From positions 186,001 to 250,000 of the forward strand of contig NZ_CP109055.1 in assembly GCF_035975855.1 (NCBI RefSeq): a stretch of DNA of 64,000 bases, read 5' to 3'. The position numbers and the translations under genes are program-made. Below the pieces are notes generated by a model. It was not told the origin of the DNA. It saw nothing but the letters and a program-made list of their open reading frames with translations, and made no database searches. The stretch's first letter is position 1. Each line of letters opens with the position of its first letter. Origin of the DNA: Streptomyces sp. NBC_01304 (lineage in GTDB: Bacteria > Actinomycetota > Actinomycetes > Streptomycetales > Streptomycetaceae). Positions 45,601 to 58,437 of this stretch are shown here, piece after piece.

Positions 45601-46985
45601 TGGCCCCCCGGACACAGGGCACCGCAGCGGTCGTCCCGAAAGCCCCCAGGGGCCTTCCAGTCCTTGGACACGCACTGAGCCTGGGACTACGACCGATGGA
45701 GTTCCTCGAGTCACTGCGCGCCTGCGGCCCCGTCGTGCGCGTACGAGCCGGCAGCTGGACCATGTATGTGCTCACCGACTCCGAGCTTGTCCACCGCGTC
45801 CTGGTCGAAGACTCCCGGCAATTCGGTCGCGGCCGAGTCTTCCAACGCCTTCGCCCCCTGTTCGGTGACGGCCTGGTCATCACCGATGGCGCGTTCCACC
45901 GCAAACAGCGTCGCCTCGTGCAGCCGGCCTTCCACCACGCGCGCATCAGCGGCTACGCCCAGGTGATGCGCGAGCGCGCGGAAACGATGGCCGATGCCTG
46001 GCGCGAGGGAGAAACCGTCTGGATAGACCGCGAGATGCGCCAACACGCCCTGACAGTCGTGGCCGACACGATGTTCTCCAGCTCTCTGGCCCGACCCGCC
46101 ATCGCCGAGGTGCACCGCTCACTGCCCACCATCCTCGAAGGCATGTTCCTGCGCGCCATCGCCCCCAACTGGCTGGACAAGGTGCCCTACTCGGTCAACC
46201 GGCGCTTCGATACCGCTGCGGCCAGGCTCCGCAACGTCATCGACCAGGTCATCACCGCCTACGGCGACGACTCAACCGTCCGCGACGATCTCCTGTCCGC
46301 CCTGTTGGCCAGCAAACTCCCCGACACCGGTGAGGCGATGAGCGCAGACCAGGTCCGCGACGAAGCCATCGCCGTCATGTTCGCCGGAACCGAAACCACC
46401 GCCACCACCATGGCCTGGGCATTCCACGAGATCAGCCTCCGCCCCGAGGCCGAGGCCAAGCTGTACGCGGAGGCCGGCGACAGCGAGCTCGACCCCGCCG
46501 ACTCCACTTCCATGCCCTACACCCGGGCTGTGATCGAAGAGGCCCTCCGTCTGCACTCTCCCCTGCTGTTCACTCGACGTGCTCTCTCACGGGTACAACT
46601 CGGCCGGTACTCCATTCCCCCCGGAGCCGAAGTCGCCTACAGCCCCTACGCATTGCATCGCGACCCTGCTCTGTTCCCCGACCCCACAGCCTTCCGTCCC
46701 GAGCGCTGGCTCGGCCCGCGTACCGGCTTGCTCAGTGACCGCGGATTCATCCCGTTCAGCGTCGGCCCCCACAAATGCATCGGGGACGCCTTCGCCATGA
46801 CGGAAGCCGTCATCACCTTGGCCACCGTCGTCCGCAAGTGGCAACTCACCCCTGTGGCCGGCCATACAGTCCGTCAACGGGCGGCGGGTATGCCCCAGCC
46901 CAACACACTCCCTATGACCCCCCTCGCGCGACAGCGGGCCCGGACCCCAGATCCCACAGCTCCGCCGAGCGCCACAGGACGGTGA
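45600..46985 (+). CDS. Cytochrome P450
   Basis: A 461-residue bacterial P450. It shows the I-helix AGTETTATT (262-270), the ExxR motif in EEALR (E314-R317), PERW and the heme loop FSVGPHKCIGD with Cys393 as ligand. It lacks a membrane anchor, so it is soluble and needs ferredoxin partners, none of which are nearby. Its start overlaps the terpene synthase stop, making it the probable oxidase of that terpene, as with other synthase-P450 pairs in Streptomyces. The proline-rich tail after residue 430 looks disordered. Confidence 0.92.
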   Translation: MAPRTQGTAAVVPKAPRGLPVLGHALSLGLRPMEFLESLRACGPVVRVRAGSWTMYVLTDSELVHRVLVEDSRQFGRGRVFQRLRPLFGDGLVITDGAFHRKQRRLVQPAFHHARISGYAQVMRERAETMADAWREGETVWIDREMRQHALTVVADTMFSSSLARPAIAEVHRSLPTILEGMFLRAIAPNWLDKVPYSVNRRFDTAAARLRNVIDQVITAYGDDSTVRDDLLSALLASKLPDTGEAMSADQVRDEAIAVMFAGTETTATTMAWAFHEISLRPEAEAKLYAEAGDSELDPADSTSMPYTRAVIEEALRLHSPLLFTRRALSRVQLGRYSIPPGAEVAYSPYALHRDPALFPDPTAFRPERWLGPRTGLLSDRGFIPFSVGPHKCIGDAFAMTEAVITLATVVRKWQLTPVAGHTVRQRAAGMPQPNTLPMTPLARQRARTPDPTAPPSATGR

Positions 46986-47333
46986 ACAGCGGCGCCGGAG
47001 CCTGCCCCGAACGGTGATCACGTCACAGCCAACGACTTTCCCGACGGCCCCTCTCCGTTCATGCTCCTCTTCGCCACGGTTTCGTCGCCCGTGGCAGGTC
47101 ATTCCTGCAGGCCATGACCGAGGCCGGGTGCCCCAGCGGGACCAGTCATCGCGGAGGCGCGTGAACCCGTTGCATCGTCGTGCGCCTGTAAATCAGGCAG
47201 CCCACAGGCGCCGGCCCGGTCGGCGATCCTCGTCACGAAGAGTCGCTCCGGGTCGCCACGGTGCAGCCGGCGATGCATTCGCCGGACGGCGGCGGGAGTT
47301 GATCATGTGGCGTAGCGCGTACCGCTCCTGCGA

Positions 47334-47546
47334 GTGGATCTTGATGCAAGTGGCCGCATAGCTATCACAGTCCTCGCTCAGCCCTCTAAACAGTCACCTG
47401 TGGATGATCCATTTGCTCTAGAAACAGTTGTTCCCCTTCCCGAGCAGCCCGCCGACGCGCCCTCCGATGTGGACAAGGACTGGACCGATACACCGGTGGC
47501 CGACCCTCTGGCGGAAGGGAGGGACCCCGACGATTCGGATGCCTGA
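47334..47546 (+). CDS. Possible small acidic protein, 70 aa
   Basis: From a GTG the frame reads through VDDPFALETVVPLPEQPADA, DVDKDWTDTPVADPLAEGRD and stops. It is strongly acidic, with no hydrophobic core. Local GC is lower than around it (near 47355-47430), so it may be regulatory sequence instead. It converges with the regulator gene. No ribosome site is clear. The stretch 46986-47333 holds no gene. Confidence 0.25.
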   Translation: MDLDASGRIAITVLAQPSKQSPVDDPFALETVVPLPEQPADAPSDVDKDWTDTPVADPLAEGRDPDDSDA

Positions 47547-47579
47547 GAGGAGGGGGCCTGACATGGCCGCGTTCTGCCG

Positions 47580-48929
47580 CTACTTCGCGAACTCGCGAGC
47601 CCGTTCCAGGACAGCGCCAGCCTGACGCTGCCGTCGATACGGGCGCAGACACCGCACCATCTCGGTGAAGGCCTGGTCCACTTGGGCGGAACGCAGATGG
47701 GGATAGTGGTCGAAGAAGGCCTGCCAGTGGCCGCAGGCCTCATCCAGGTTGCCGGCTCGCAGCAGTGATTCGGCCAGCTTGGCGCGGGTCAGCGCGGCGG
47801 GCCGGTGCTCGTCCGGCGACCGGTGTGCGAGGGAGGCGTCGAGGGCGGCCCTGGCCGGCACGTCGTCACCGAGGGCCAGCAGCACCTCGGCCCGCTGGTA
47901 GTAGAGGCCCGCCTTCGGATACGCCGCGAACGGGCCGCCCTCCTCGGCGGCGCGCTCGTGCCGACTCTCGGCGGCGGAGAGATCGGCAACCGCCGCCCGG
48001 CGCTCCCGCCGGCGAGCTCGGGTAAGCGCCCGCTGGGCCAGTAAAAAGCTGTGCACCCCCCGATCGCCCCGGTCGCCGCAGACTTCGATCGCGGCGTGCG
48101 CCAGCTGATCGGCGTGCCGGTCGTGAAGCAGCCGTAGCGCCTGGGAACTCATGGCCCGCAGGGTGATGGCGTACTGGCGGCGATCACCCGCCTGTTGGGC
48201 CAGCGAAAGCGCGAGGTAGAAGTATCGCTGGGCCAGCCCGTCACGCCCGGCATCGGCCGTCATGTCGGCGAGCAGATGCACCAACTGGGCGACGGCGACC
48301 TGGGTTTCGGTGCGCAGCCGTCCGGGTCCCGGGGCGTCCAGGAGCCTGCTGACGTCGTCGGCGATGTACGCGGCCAGGCTGGTGCGAGCGTGTCCGCCGC
48401 CGTGGCTGCGACTCAGGCCGGAGAAGACCCGCGCCATCTCCTGCAGCAGCTGCACGTCCTCGGCGGCCACCCGGTGAGCACCCGAGGCGGTCGTGCTCGG
48501 CGCGGCGGCCTCGGGCAGCCAGCCGGGTAGCGCGAAGGCGGTCAGGGTGTATCCGGAGCGGGCCAGGAAGGCCCGTCGCTCGGGTGCCGCTTCCGCGCGG
48601 CACAGGCTGATCAGACGAAGCACGGCTCCACCGTCTCCCGGTCCAGGAGTGAGCAGCAGATCCGGGGGATGCGGGTTCTGGGCCAGCCCGGTTTCCGCCG
48701 GCATGACAAGGCGGCCCAGTCGCTGAGTGAGGGCGGCGGCGACAAGATCAGGGATCGGGGGACGCGGCCGGGACCCCGTGAGCCAATGCGCCACCGAGGT
48801 TCGGTCGTAGCGTAGGCACAATCCCTGCGCCATGCCCAGGCCGTTGACCGCACGGGCCAGTTCACCCGCGGTCCAGTCCGCCTCGGCGATCAGCGCGGCC
48901 AGCAGACCGTTCGCGTCACGACGCGCCAC
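47580..48929 (-). CDS. HTH/tetratricopeptide transcriptional regulator
   Basis: A 449-residue cytoplasmic regulator. Residues 5-60 look like an XRE-type helix-turn-helix (LLAALIAEADWTAGELARAV, then YDRTSVAHWLTGSRPRPPIP). Residues 130-440 form tetratricopeptide-like helical pairs (AQRYFYLALSLAQQAGDRRQ; AKLAESLLRAGNLDEACGHW). The GTG at 48929 follows GGGAGG. Divergent from the prenyl synthase operon, with the 22-bp operator in the gap and a second copy before the terpene synthase gene; this suggests it is the pathway-specific regulator of both arms. Confidence 0.8.
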   Translation of the reverse strand: MARRDANGLLAALIAEADWTAGELARAVNGLGMAQGLCLRYDRTSVAHWLTGSRPRPPIPDLVAAALTQRLGRLVMPAETGLAQNPHPPDLLLTPGPGDGGAVLRLISLCRAEAAPERRAFLARSGYTLTAFALPGWLPEAAAPSTTASGAHRVAAEDVQLLQEMARVFSGLSRSHGGGHARTSLAAYIADDVSRLLDAPGPGRLRTETQVAVAQLVHLLADMTADAGRDGLAQRYFYLALSLAQQAGDRRQYAITLRAMSSQALRLLHDRHADQLAHAAIEVCGDRGDRGVHSFLLAQRALTRARRRERRAAVADLSAAESRHERAAEEGGPFAAYPKAGLYYQRAEVLLALGDDVPARAALDASLAHRSPDEHRPAALTRAKLAESLLRAGNLDEACGHWQAFFDHYPHLRSAQVDQAFTEMVRCLRPYRRQRQAGAVLERAREFAK

Positions 48930-48970
48930 AACACCTCCCAGCAGCAGTGATTCATCGGCGCACAAATGCA

Positions 48971-48992
48971 CAAGCGTTCAACGCGTTCACGC
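48971..48992 (+). promoter_or_regulatory. Shared 22-bp operator, divergent-promoter copy
   Basis: Exact repeat of 44432-44453, located 42 bp upstream of the regulator start and 155 bp upstream of the prenyl synthase start. It could serve both directions. Confidence 0.7.
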
Positions 48993-49147
48993 ACCGATCA
49001 AGGTGGTGCCGTTCCAACTGCCCGCCTGTGGGTCCTCCATAGAGGTATGCCCGTCCGGACGGAGGCTGCCCCTCCCCCGGGCTTTCGGCTCATCACGCCC
49101 GCTCCGCTCGGCCAACGTCCCCCACCGTCTGCCCGCGAGGACCTGCC

Positions 49148-50197
49148 ATGGCGTCCCCCGTCCTGCCCGCCCCTGCACTCGACAAGACCGCCCGTCACCT
49201 ACTGCTGCAGGCCCAGGAGTTGGTGGTGCCGGCCCTGCGTGACTGGGCGACACGGCTGCCCGGCTCCCTGGCCGCCCTGGCCGGCTACCACCTGGGGTGG
49301 CGCGATGAGCAGGGACGCCCGACGGCCGGTCCGCCACCGGGCAAGGCCATCCGCCCGGCGCTCGCGTTCAGCTGCGCCGAGGCCGTGGGGGGCACCCGCG
49401 CGGATGCGGTGGGTGCGGCCGTGGCGGTCGAGCTGGCGCACAACTTCTCCCTCATCCACGACGACGTGATCGACGGCGACGAGCTGCGCCGGCACCGGCC
49501 GGCGCTCTGGGCGCAGTTCGGCGTGCCGGCCGCACTCCTCGGCGGGGACGCCCTGCTCACCCAGGCACTGCGGGTGCTGGCCGACACCCGTGCGGACGAG
49601 GCCGGACGCTCCGTCTGCGTACTGGCCGCCGCCGTACTGGAGTTGATCGAGGGCGAGGCGCTGGACACGGCCTTCGAGCGGCGCAGTGATGTGACCGTGG
49701 CCGCGTACACCGCGATGGCCGTGGGCAAGACCGGGGCCCTGATGGGCGCAGCCTGTGCCCTCGGTGCGCTGGCCGGGGATGCGGACGAGGCCCGAGCCGG
49801 TCATCTGGCCCGTTTCGGCCGGCGCATCGGGGTGGCCTTCCAGATCACTGATGACCTGCTCGGCGTCTTCGGCGACCCGGCGGTAACCGGAAAGCCGGTG
49901 GGCAGCGATCTCACGTCGCGCAAGAAGACCCACCCGGTCCTCGCCGCGATCGGCTCGCGCACGACGGCCGGTGATCAGCTGGCGAAGCTGTACGCGCAGG
50001 CCGATCCGCTGGACGAAGCACAGGTGCGAGAGGCGGTCGCCCTGGTCGACCGGGCGGGCGGAAGGCGCCTCTCGCAGCGGGCCGCCACCTTCGAACTCGA
50101 GCGGGCATTCGCCGAGTTGAGCGCCGCCGACCCCGACCCCACCGCGGTCGCCGACCTCACCGCCCTGGCCCATCTGATCACGCATCGCAGCAGCTGA
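49148..50197 (+). CDS. Polyprenyl (geranylgeranyl) diphosphate synthase
   Basis: A 349-residue trans-prenyltransferase that joins IPP to an allylic diphosphate. The first Asp-rich motif is DDVID (105-109), without the two-residue insertion, with Phe100 five residues before it and Ser at -4; the second is DDLLGVFGD (235-243). KAIRPAL binds IPP. The FARM layout fits type I geranylgeranyl synthases, but chain length is uncertain. GCGAGGACC precedes the ATG. It is the first gene of a five-gene run with spacings of 14, -4, 1 and 8 bp. Confidence 0.93.
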   Translation: MASPVLPAPALDKTARHLLLQAQELVVPALRDWATRLPGSLAALAGYHLGWRDEQGRPTAGPPPGKAIRPALAFSCAEAVGGTRADAVGAAVAVELAHNFSLIHDDVIDGDELRRHRPALWAQFGVPAALLGGDALLTQALRVLADTRADEAGRSVCVLAAAVLELIEGEALDTAFERRSDVTVAAYTAMAVGKTGALMGAACALGALAGDADEARAGHLARFGRRIGVAFQITDDLLGVFGDPAVTGKPVGSDLTSRKKTHPVLAAIGSRTTAGDQLAKLYAQADPLDEAQVREAVALVDRAGGRRLSQRAATFELERAFAELSAADPDPTAVADLTALAHLITHRSS

Positions 50198-50211
50198 AAG
50201 GAGGCTCCGCC

Positions 50212-51540
50212 ATGAACAAAACAAGCGCGCCGCACGTACGCATGCTGCCGGTCGCCGCCCTGAACGACTGGGAGATCGTGGTGGCCACCGAGCTCCTCAC
50301 CGCAGACGGCCGGGCGGCCTTCTGCCCGGCCGCTCCGCTGATCGCCGGATCGGTGGCCAGGGCCGGCCATCGAGTCCACACCGCTCCGGTACGGCTGTTG
50401 CCCGAGGGCACACCGGCGCAGTGTCTCGCGGCAGTCGCCGGTCCCATCGCGGCCGGGGGCGCCCCGCATGGGCCTACCAGCGATCAATCCCCCACGACCG
50501 ATTCCTCCCCGACGCCCGCCCTGGCCGTGGCCGCCGGCACCGCCGCCGGTGCCGACCCTTGGCGCGCAGCCCGCGTAGCCGTCGTCGACTGGTCGCGCGC
50601 GATGCGCCCGCGCACCGTCCTGCTCGCTTCGCCGCGCTCGTTCTGCGCGGGCGTGGAGCGGGCCATCGAGGTCGTGGAGCTCCTTCTCAAGCAGCGCGAG
50701 AACCCCGTCTACGTCCGCAAACAAATCGTGCACAACACCCATGTGGTCGGTGAACTCGCCGACCGCGGAGCGGTGTTCGTGGACGAGCTCGACCAGGTGC
50801 CGGACGGGGCGACGGTCGTCTTCTCCGCGCACGGGGTGTCGCCCGCGGTGCGCCAGGAGGCGGTGCGCCGCCGTCTCGACGTCGTCGATGCGACCTGCCC
50901 CCTGGTGACCAAGGTGCACTCCGAGGCCCGCCGCTACGCCGAGCGCGGCAACACCGTCGTCCTCATCGGGCATGCCGGGCACGAGGAGGTCGAGGGCACG
51001 ATGGGCGTGGCGCCGGACGCGACGGTCCTGGTCGAGTCGGCCGACGACATCGCCGCGCTCGAAGTGCCGGATCCGGCCAGGGTGACGTTTCTGACCCAGA
51101 CCACCCTCGCCGTGGACGAGACGCGCGAGGCGATCGAAGCCCTGCAGCGGCGCTTCCCGGCGGCGCGCGGACCCGGTGCCGAGGACATCTGCTACGCCAC
51201 CACCAACCGTCAGCGCTCCCTGCAGTCGGTGGCGGCGGAGGCGGACCTGGTTCTGGTGATCGGTTCGGCGAACTCCTCCAACTCCGCTCGCCTGGTGGAG
51301 CTTTCGCGTCGCTGCGGCACCCCGGCCCAGCTCATCGAGGACGTGTCCCACATCCGCCCCGAATGGCTGACCGAGGCATCGGTCGTCGGACTCACCGCCG
51401 GCGCCTCGGCCCCGCCTTCCCTCGTCACCCAGACCGTCGCCGCCCTTTCCGGACTCGGCCCGGTCACCGTCACCGAGCACACCACCGATGTCGAAGGCAT
51501 CCGCTTCGCCCCGCCCGCCGCCGTAAGGAGCCGCTCATGA
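50212..51540 (+). CDS. ispH: HMBPP reductase IspH with N-terminal extension
   Basis: Makes IPP and DMAPP in the last MEP step using a [4Fe-4S] cluster. The IspH core starts near residue 134 ([20 protein letters not shown]) with cluster cysteines C145, C229 (DATCPLV) and C327 ([10 protein letters not shown]), plus the conserved HNTHVV and SAHGVSP segments. In front lies an extra domain of about 130 residues ([20 protein letters not shown]...) ending in a Ser/Thr/Pro linker; I do not recognise it. AAAGGAGG precedes the ATG at 50212. The stop overlaps the dxs start (ATGA). Confidence 0.95.
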   Translation: MNKTSAPHVRMLPVAALNDWEIVVATELLTADGRAAFCPAAPLIAGSVARAGHRVHTAPVRLLPEGTPAQCLAAVAGPIAAGGAPHGPTSDQSPTTDSSPTPALAVAAGTAAGADPWRAARVAVVDWSRAMRPRTVLLASPRSFCAGVERAIEVVELLLKQRENPVYVRKQIVHNTHVVGELADRGAVFVDELDQVPDGATVVFSAHGVSPAVRQEAVRRRLDVVDATCPLVTKVHSEARRYAERGNTVVLIGHAGHEEVEGTMGVAPDATVLVESADDIAALEVPDPARVTFLTQTTLAVDETREAIEALQRRFPAARGPGAEDICYATTNRQRSLQSVAAEADLVLVIGSANSSNSARLVELSRRCGTPAQLIEDVSHIRPEWLTEASVVGLTAGASAPPSLVTQTVAALSGLGPVTVTEHTTDVEGIRFAPPAAVRSRS

Positions 51541-53417
51541 CCGCCCCGGTCCTCCCCCCGCTTTCCGGGGCCATCGATCCGAAGGATCTGCGCGAGCTCC
51601 CGGACGAGGCGCTCGACGAACTCGCGGCACAGATCAGGGAGTTCCTGATCGAGAAGGTCTCCGCGGTCGGCGGTCACCTCGGCCCCAACCTCGGCGCGGT
51701 GGAGCTGACCATGGCCCTGCACCGGGTCTTCGACTCACCCCACGACACCCTGCTCTTCGACACCGGGCACCAGTCCTACGTCCACAAGATCCTGACCGGG
51801 CGGTCCGCCGACTTCGACCAGCTCCGCCTCCCTGGCGGCCTGTCCGGCTACCCGTGCCGCGCCGAATCCGACCACGACGTCATCGAGAACAGCCATGCCT
51901 CCACCGCTCTCGCCTACGCCGACGGCCTGGCCAAGGCCCGGCAGTTGACCGGGGAGAGCGAGCGCGCCGTGGTCGCCGTCATCGGCGACGGAGCGATGAC
52001 CGGCGGCATGGCATGGGAGGCGCTCAACAACCTCGGCGGCGCGCAGGACCGCCCCGTCATCGTCGTCCTCAATGACAACGAACGCTCCTACGCCCCCACC
52101 ATCGGAGGACTCGCCGACCATCTCCAGGAGCTGCGCGGGGACAATCCCCCGGAAGACATCGGCTGGCTCCTGGAGGCTTCCTCGCAGTGCGCTCCCGAGG
52201 GTGTGATCGGCCCGATGCCGATGGCCCGGAGCCTCTTCGAACTCCTCGGCTTCGCCTACCTCGGCCCCATCGACGGTCACCACCGCCCCTTGGTCGAGGA
52301 AGCCCTGAACATCGCGCGCGACATGCGCGTGCCGGTCGTCGTCCATGTCGTCTCCGTCAAGGGCAAGGGGTACGCCCCCGCGGTCGCCGACCGCGCCGAG
52401 TGCATGCACGCGGTGGGCGTCATCGACCCTGCCACGGGCCGGGCCCGCGCCTCCTCGCCTTCCCCGCCCTCCTGGACCAAGGTATTCTCCGAGGCACTGA
52501 CCGAACTCGGATCGACATCGCCGGAGTTGGTGGCCATCACCGCCGCCATGCCGGGACCCACCGGCCTGAGCCGCTTCGGGGACCGCTTCCCGGAGCGCTT
52601 CTACGACGTGGGGATCGCCGAACAGCACGCGGTCACCTCGGCCGCGGGCCTGGCCATGGGCGGGCTGCACCCGCTGGTCGCCGTCTACGCCACCTTCCTG
52701 GGCCGCGCCTTCGACCAGGTCCTGATGGACGTGGCCCTGCACCGGCTGCCCGTCACCTTCGTCCTGGACCGTGCGGGCATCACCGGCCCCGACGGGCCCT
52801 CGCACCACGGCATGTGGGACCTGACGATCCTGGGCGCGGTCCCGGGTATGCGCGTCGCCGTCCCGCGGGACGCACTCAGGCTGCGCGAACTCCTCGCCGA
52901 GGCGGTCGCACACTCCGCCGGGCCGACCGCCCTGCGCTTCCCCAAAGCCACGGCCGGTCCCGACATCCCGGCCCTGGAACGCATCGGTCCGGTCGACATC
53001 CTGCACTCCTCCTCCGGCATCCGCGACGTCCTGCTGATCCCCATCGGCCCCCTCGCCGTCCCCGCCCTCGCTGCAGCCCACTACCTCTCCTCCCAGGGCA
53101 TCGGCACCACGGTCGCCGACCCCCGCTGGGCCCTCCCCGTCCCCGCCGAACTCACCTTCCTGGCGGGCCGCCACCGCCTGGTCGTCACCGTCGAGGACAA
53201 CACCCGCGCGGGCGGCGTCGGCACGGCCGTGGCCCGCGCGCTCGCCGACACGGGCTCAGCCGTGCCCGTACGCGCCCTCGGCCTGCCCGGCCGCTTCATC
53301 CCGCACGGGGCGCGCACCGACCTGTTGGCGGCCGCGGGACTGAATCGCGAAGGCATCGTCCAGGCCGTTCTCCGGGCACGCGCCGGACTCCCCCACACCG
53401 ACGCACAGGAGAACTGA
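51537..53417 (+). CDS. dxs: 1-deoxy-D-xylulose-5-phosphate synthase
   Basis: A 626-residue thiamine-diphosphate enzyme that condenses pyruvate and glyceraldehyde 3-phosphate, the entry and main control step of the MEP pathway. It has [29 protein letters not shown], the ThDP motif GDGAMTGG...NDN (150-181), [16 protein letters not shown] and [16 protein letters not shown] cytoplasmic dimer in the family. AAGGAG precedes the ATG, which overlaps ispH by 4 bp. Placed in a terpenoid operon, it is probably an extra copy that lifts flux for the cluster rather than the housekeeping enzyme. Confidence 0.95.
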   Translation: MTAPVLPPLSGAIDPKDLRELPDEALDELAAQIREFLIEKVSAVGGHLGPNLGAVELTMALHRVFDSPHDTLLFDTGHQSYVHKILTGRSADFDQLRLPGGLSGYPCRAESDHDVIENSHASTALAYADGLAKARQLTGESERAVVAVIGDGAMTGGMAWEALNNLGGAQDRPVIVVLNDNERSYAPTIGGLADHLQELRGDNPPEDIGWLLEASSQCAPEGVIGPMPMARSLFELLGFAYLGPIDGHHRPLVEEALNIARDMRVPVVVHVVSVKGKGYAPAVADRAECMHAVGVIDPATGRARASSPSPPSWTKVFSEALTELGSTSPELVAITAAMPGPTGLSRFGDRFPERFYDVGIAEQHAVTSAAGLAMGGLHPLVAVYATFLGRAFDQVLMDVALHRLPVTFVLDRAGITGPDGPSHHGMWDLTILGAVPGMRVAVPRDALRLRELLAEAVAHSAGPTALRFPKATAGPDIPALERIGPVDILHSSSGIRDVLLIPIGPLAVPALAAAHYLSSQGIGTTVADPRWALPVPAELTFLAGRHRLVVTVEDNTRAGGVGTAVARALADTGSAVPVRALGLPGRFIPHGARTDLLAAAGLNREGIVQAVLRARAGLPHTDAQEN

Positions 53418-55547
<2,130 letters not shown>

Positions 55548-56149
55548 CGCCCAACGGCGGGCGTCGTGGTCCGTCCCGACAGCCTGCCGATGGAGCCCGA
55601 GTCCCCAACGCCCGCCTCGGCTCGGGCCTCCAGCCCGACGAGCCCGGTTTCAAGGACGGCCTATGACGACACGACTCCTCTCCCCGCCCACACCGTTGGA
55701 GGCAACTGCGGCGCCGTGCCCAGCCCGCGACGAGCACCAGTACCGCTGCTTCCGCGCCATCGGCTGCGGTCCTCCTGACACGCACCCCCATCAGCCTTCT
55801 TGCCCCGCTGTCCATGTTCAGGGACCTGCCGGACCATCGGGCGCTCCAGCATGGAGGGCTACGCCGTCTTCAGTTGCCTTCAAGGACACTCGGATCGAGT
55901 AGGCGACACCGGTACGCGCCCCGTGCTGTCCACGCCCCGCCAGCCTCGCCCACAGCGACGCCAGCGCGTCGGCCAGGGCAAGCGCGACTGTCAGCTCACC
56001 GTCCAGACAAGGCACTTCACCAGGACCGGGCCATGGCAGGAGGCCGGCTCATCCATCACCTCTGATCGATGAGCCGGCCCGGGTTGTTCCGCTCAGTGAA
56101 GGCCCGCGGCTGCCCGCTACGACGTTCCCGCGAGCGCTGCCGGGACCTG
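55548..56149. other. Gene-free stretch after the terpenoid operon
   Basis: A 79-codon frame from an ATG at 55663 with AAGGAC before it shows no protein-like pattern. Otherwise nothing is recognisable. Confidence 0.35.
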
Positions 56150-56286
56150 CTACTTGCAGTTCGGAACCGACGTGCGGTTCTTGACGTAGCGGCCGACGAC
56201 CCAGCCCTTCGGCGTGTTACCTGGTACCAGATGGGGTTGCTGTCGACGGGCTGGACCTTCTTCTTGACAAGCCGTACTGCGGACAA
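56150..56286 (-). pseudogene. SH3-like domain remnant
   Basis: Reads VRLVKKKVQPVDSNPIWYQV, then after a one-base slip PKGWVVGRYVKNRTSVPNCK and a stop. This is the end of a small secreted bacterial SH3 protein, with its signal peptide and start lost. Confidence 0.5.
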
Positions 56287-56325
56287 GCCCCACCCAAGAC
56301 GACCGCGTTCAGGCCGCCCAGCGCG

Positions 56326-56835
56326 CTACTTGAGCCGGCCCTGTTCGCCCTTCATGGCCTTCTCGAAGGCCGCGAGCTTGTCGAAGGGGAACTTGCTGAG
56401 CGCCTCCTCGTTCCGGTACTCGGGCTTGAGGTGGAGCTTGTTGTCGTTGTCCGTGAGCTTGTCGAGCTCGTCCAGGAACGCCGCCCTGGAATCCGTGCAG
56501 ATCCGAGTGCGCATCGCGTCACTCAGGCCCGCAGGGCCGGTGCCGAGCATGTCCTCGCTGCTGCTCTCGGCACGGTCGGCGATCCTCGCCAGGGCCTCGT
56601 CGACGGGGACCGTGCCGTTCTTCCAGGCCCAGACATCGAGCCGCCAGGCGTCCAGGTGCTCCTTGTAGTACGTGTCGTCGTGGTGCGGAGTGTTGCAGAA
56701 GTACTTCAACGTCGCTTCGGTGCGCCGCTGGAGTTCCTGCTCCTTCGGATCAGGCTTGGCCACGGCCGTAGTGGTGCCGGCAGCTGCCAGAGCGATCCCC
56801 AGGGCAGCCGCAGTGACATATCGGGTGATCTTCAT
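56326..56835 (-). CDS. Secreted protein of unknown function, 169 aa
   Basis: The ATG at 56835 gives a clear Sec signal peptide (MKITRYVTAAALGIALAAAG...AVA, cut near residue 26). The mature 140 residues are charged and helical with two cysteines (YFCNTPHHDDTYYKEHLDAW; RICTDSRAAFLDELDKLTDN) that may form a disulfide. I do not recognise the family. It is followed at a short distance by the SH3-like remnant on the same strand. Confidence 0.65.
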   Translation of the reverse strand: MKITRYVTAAALGIALAAAGTTTAVAKPDPKEQELQRRTEATLKYFCNTPHHDDTYYKEHLDAWRLDVWAWKNGTVPVDEALARIADRAESSSEDMLGTGPAGLSDAMRTRICTDSRAAFLDELDKLTDNDNKLHLKPEYRNEEALSKFPFDKLAAFEKAMKGEQGRLK

Positions 56836-57185
56836 ATGCCCAGCATGAACGGGCGGCTCAACGCGGGCGTACGGGACACACGTGGGCATCCCCCGCACAG
56901 CGTAGGCGAAGACACCCTCCCTGGAGGAGCCACACCCATCCAGGACTCCGCCGCGATTCCTGCCGGGCCATCGCGGCAGGACCGAACCGGTGTTTGCATT
57001 GCCGTAATCCGGCAACCTCTACGGCGACTTGATGCCATGTTGCGGCCCTCATGACGCCACCACACCCGGCCCGGCGACGCCCCGCCTCAGCCACCGATTG
57101 CCGCTATCGCCAGAGTCAACTCGCCCCGCGTCCCAGCACCACGACGGGTGCTGGCCCCCAATCTGACGTGCACGTACGGCCGGGC

Positions 57186-58052
57186 CTACGGCACTGGCCG
57201 GCCTGTGTGCGCATCGAGGAGTACGCGGTCAGCCACGGGGCGGTCCAGCTTCACGGATATTTTCTGCTCTTTTGCCTGTGTAGTGCAGAGGCCATCCTCT
57301 GGATTCTTGACGAAGGCTGACAGGACGATGCTGCCGTCTGTCTCCAACACATCCACGGCGGCACCGTCGTCGCAGGCACCGTTAAAGGCGATTACTGTCA
57401 CCGACCGCTTGTCCGGAGAGATGCGGACCAGCCGGTCGAGTGGAGCCAACTGGCTGTCGGAGAGGCCGTGGGCGGGCTTGATCGGCGGCTCAGGGAGCTG
57501 CGACGGATCGACAGCGGCCCGTTTGAGAGGCGACGTATAGCCCTTCAAGGTGAAGAGCCAGGCGGGGACCGTCGCCGGTCCGCGACTGGTCGCCACGCTC
57601 ATCTCACCAAGCTTGGCCCCGGTCACGGTGAGGGGCGGCTCGTTCACGTCAGCACGGTCCAGCGCTTTGTATGTCTGGTCGGCCCCCATCAATGGCCGTC
57701 TCAGTGATTTGCCGCTCGTCCAGTCGACCACGCCGTCCTTCGGCGCTTTGGAGGGCAACTTGCTGGCGAGGGTGAAGTTCTGGGATTGGTATGCGCGTCT
57801 GTCGACCTGGCTTCGCAGCCCGCCCCGCGGCAGCTGGACCGTCTCCCCCACGGGATGGTAGCCAGCCCGCCACGTGGCACCCGCAGTTGACCCGTCCCAG
57901 GCTGCGGCGACCTGCCGGGCCCGCTTCGCCGGCGCGTCGGCGACGCCGCCACTCTCCTTCTCACTGCCGCAACCGGCCACGACGACCACTCCGGCGGCAA
58001 GCGCGGTCACCACGCTGAACTGGCCGAGGGTGCGCGAAGCCATGCTGTGCAT
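57186..58052 (-). CDS. Lipoprotein of unknown function, 288 aa
   Basis: The ATG at 58052 has GGAGG upstream. The signal sequence ends in the lipobox VAGCGSEK (Cys near 31). The mature part is beta-rich, with VPAWLFTLKGYTSPLKRAAV, GVVDWTSGKSLRRPL, a DGAAVDVLETDGSIVLSAFV strand pair and two further cysteines (GACDD, LCTTQ) likely to pair. The closing VKLDRPVADRVLLDAHTGRP recurs in many actinobacterial lipoproteins. The role is unknown; no operon partner. Confidence 0.65.
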   Translation of the reverse strand: MHSMASRTLGQFSVVTALAAGVVVVAGCGSEKESGGVADAPAKRARQVAAAWDGSTAGATWRAGYHPVGETVQLPRGGLRSQVDRRAYQSQNFTLASKLPSKAPKDGVVDWTSGKSLRRPLMGADQTYKALDRADVNEPPLTVTGAKLGEMSVATSRGPATVPAWLFTLKGYTSPLKRAAVDPSQLPEPPIKPAHGLSDSQLAPLDRLVRISPDKRSVTVIAFNGACDDGAAVDVLETDGSIVLSAFVKNPEDGLCTTQAKEQKISVKLDRPVADRVLLDAHTGRPVP

Positions 58053-58437
58053 TCGGCCTCCATGACGATGGGTGCGTGCGCCGCGACAAGTCATGCCGTG
58101 GTTCTGACGCTGTTGGTGAACGACAGGTTCCGCGGACTTGGAACAGGGGAAGGGGGAGCCCCGTCCGTAAACGTGAAGGCCCCGTTCCTCGATCACCAGG
58201 TGCACCTCTGTAAAGAGGGTGCGGCGGTCCGGGTCAGCCTTCCAGCGCCAGCCTTGACGGACGACAAGAGGAAGCCAGGGCGTATCGGAGGTGTGCCGGC
58301 TGCATCGTGATCATTGGTCTGGGAAAGCGACATGCGGGCCTGATCTGTGCGCTGACGGCCAATGCCTTCAACGTGGTGATGTCGAGCCGGCTTAACGCAT
58401 GGTGTGAGGCAGTCCGGAGCTGTCCAACGGGTCGTGG

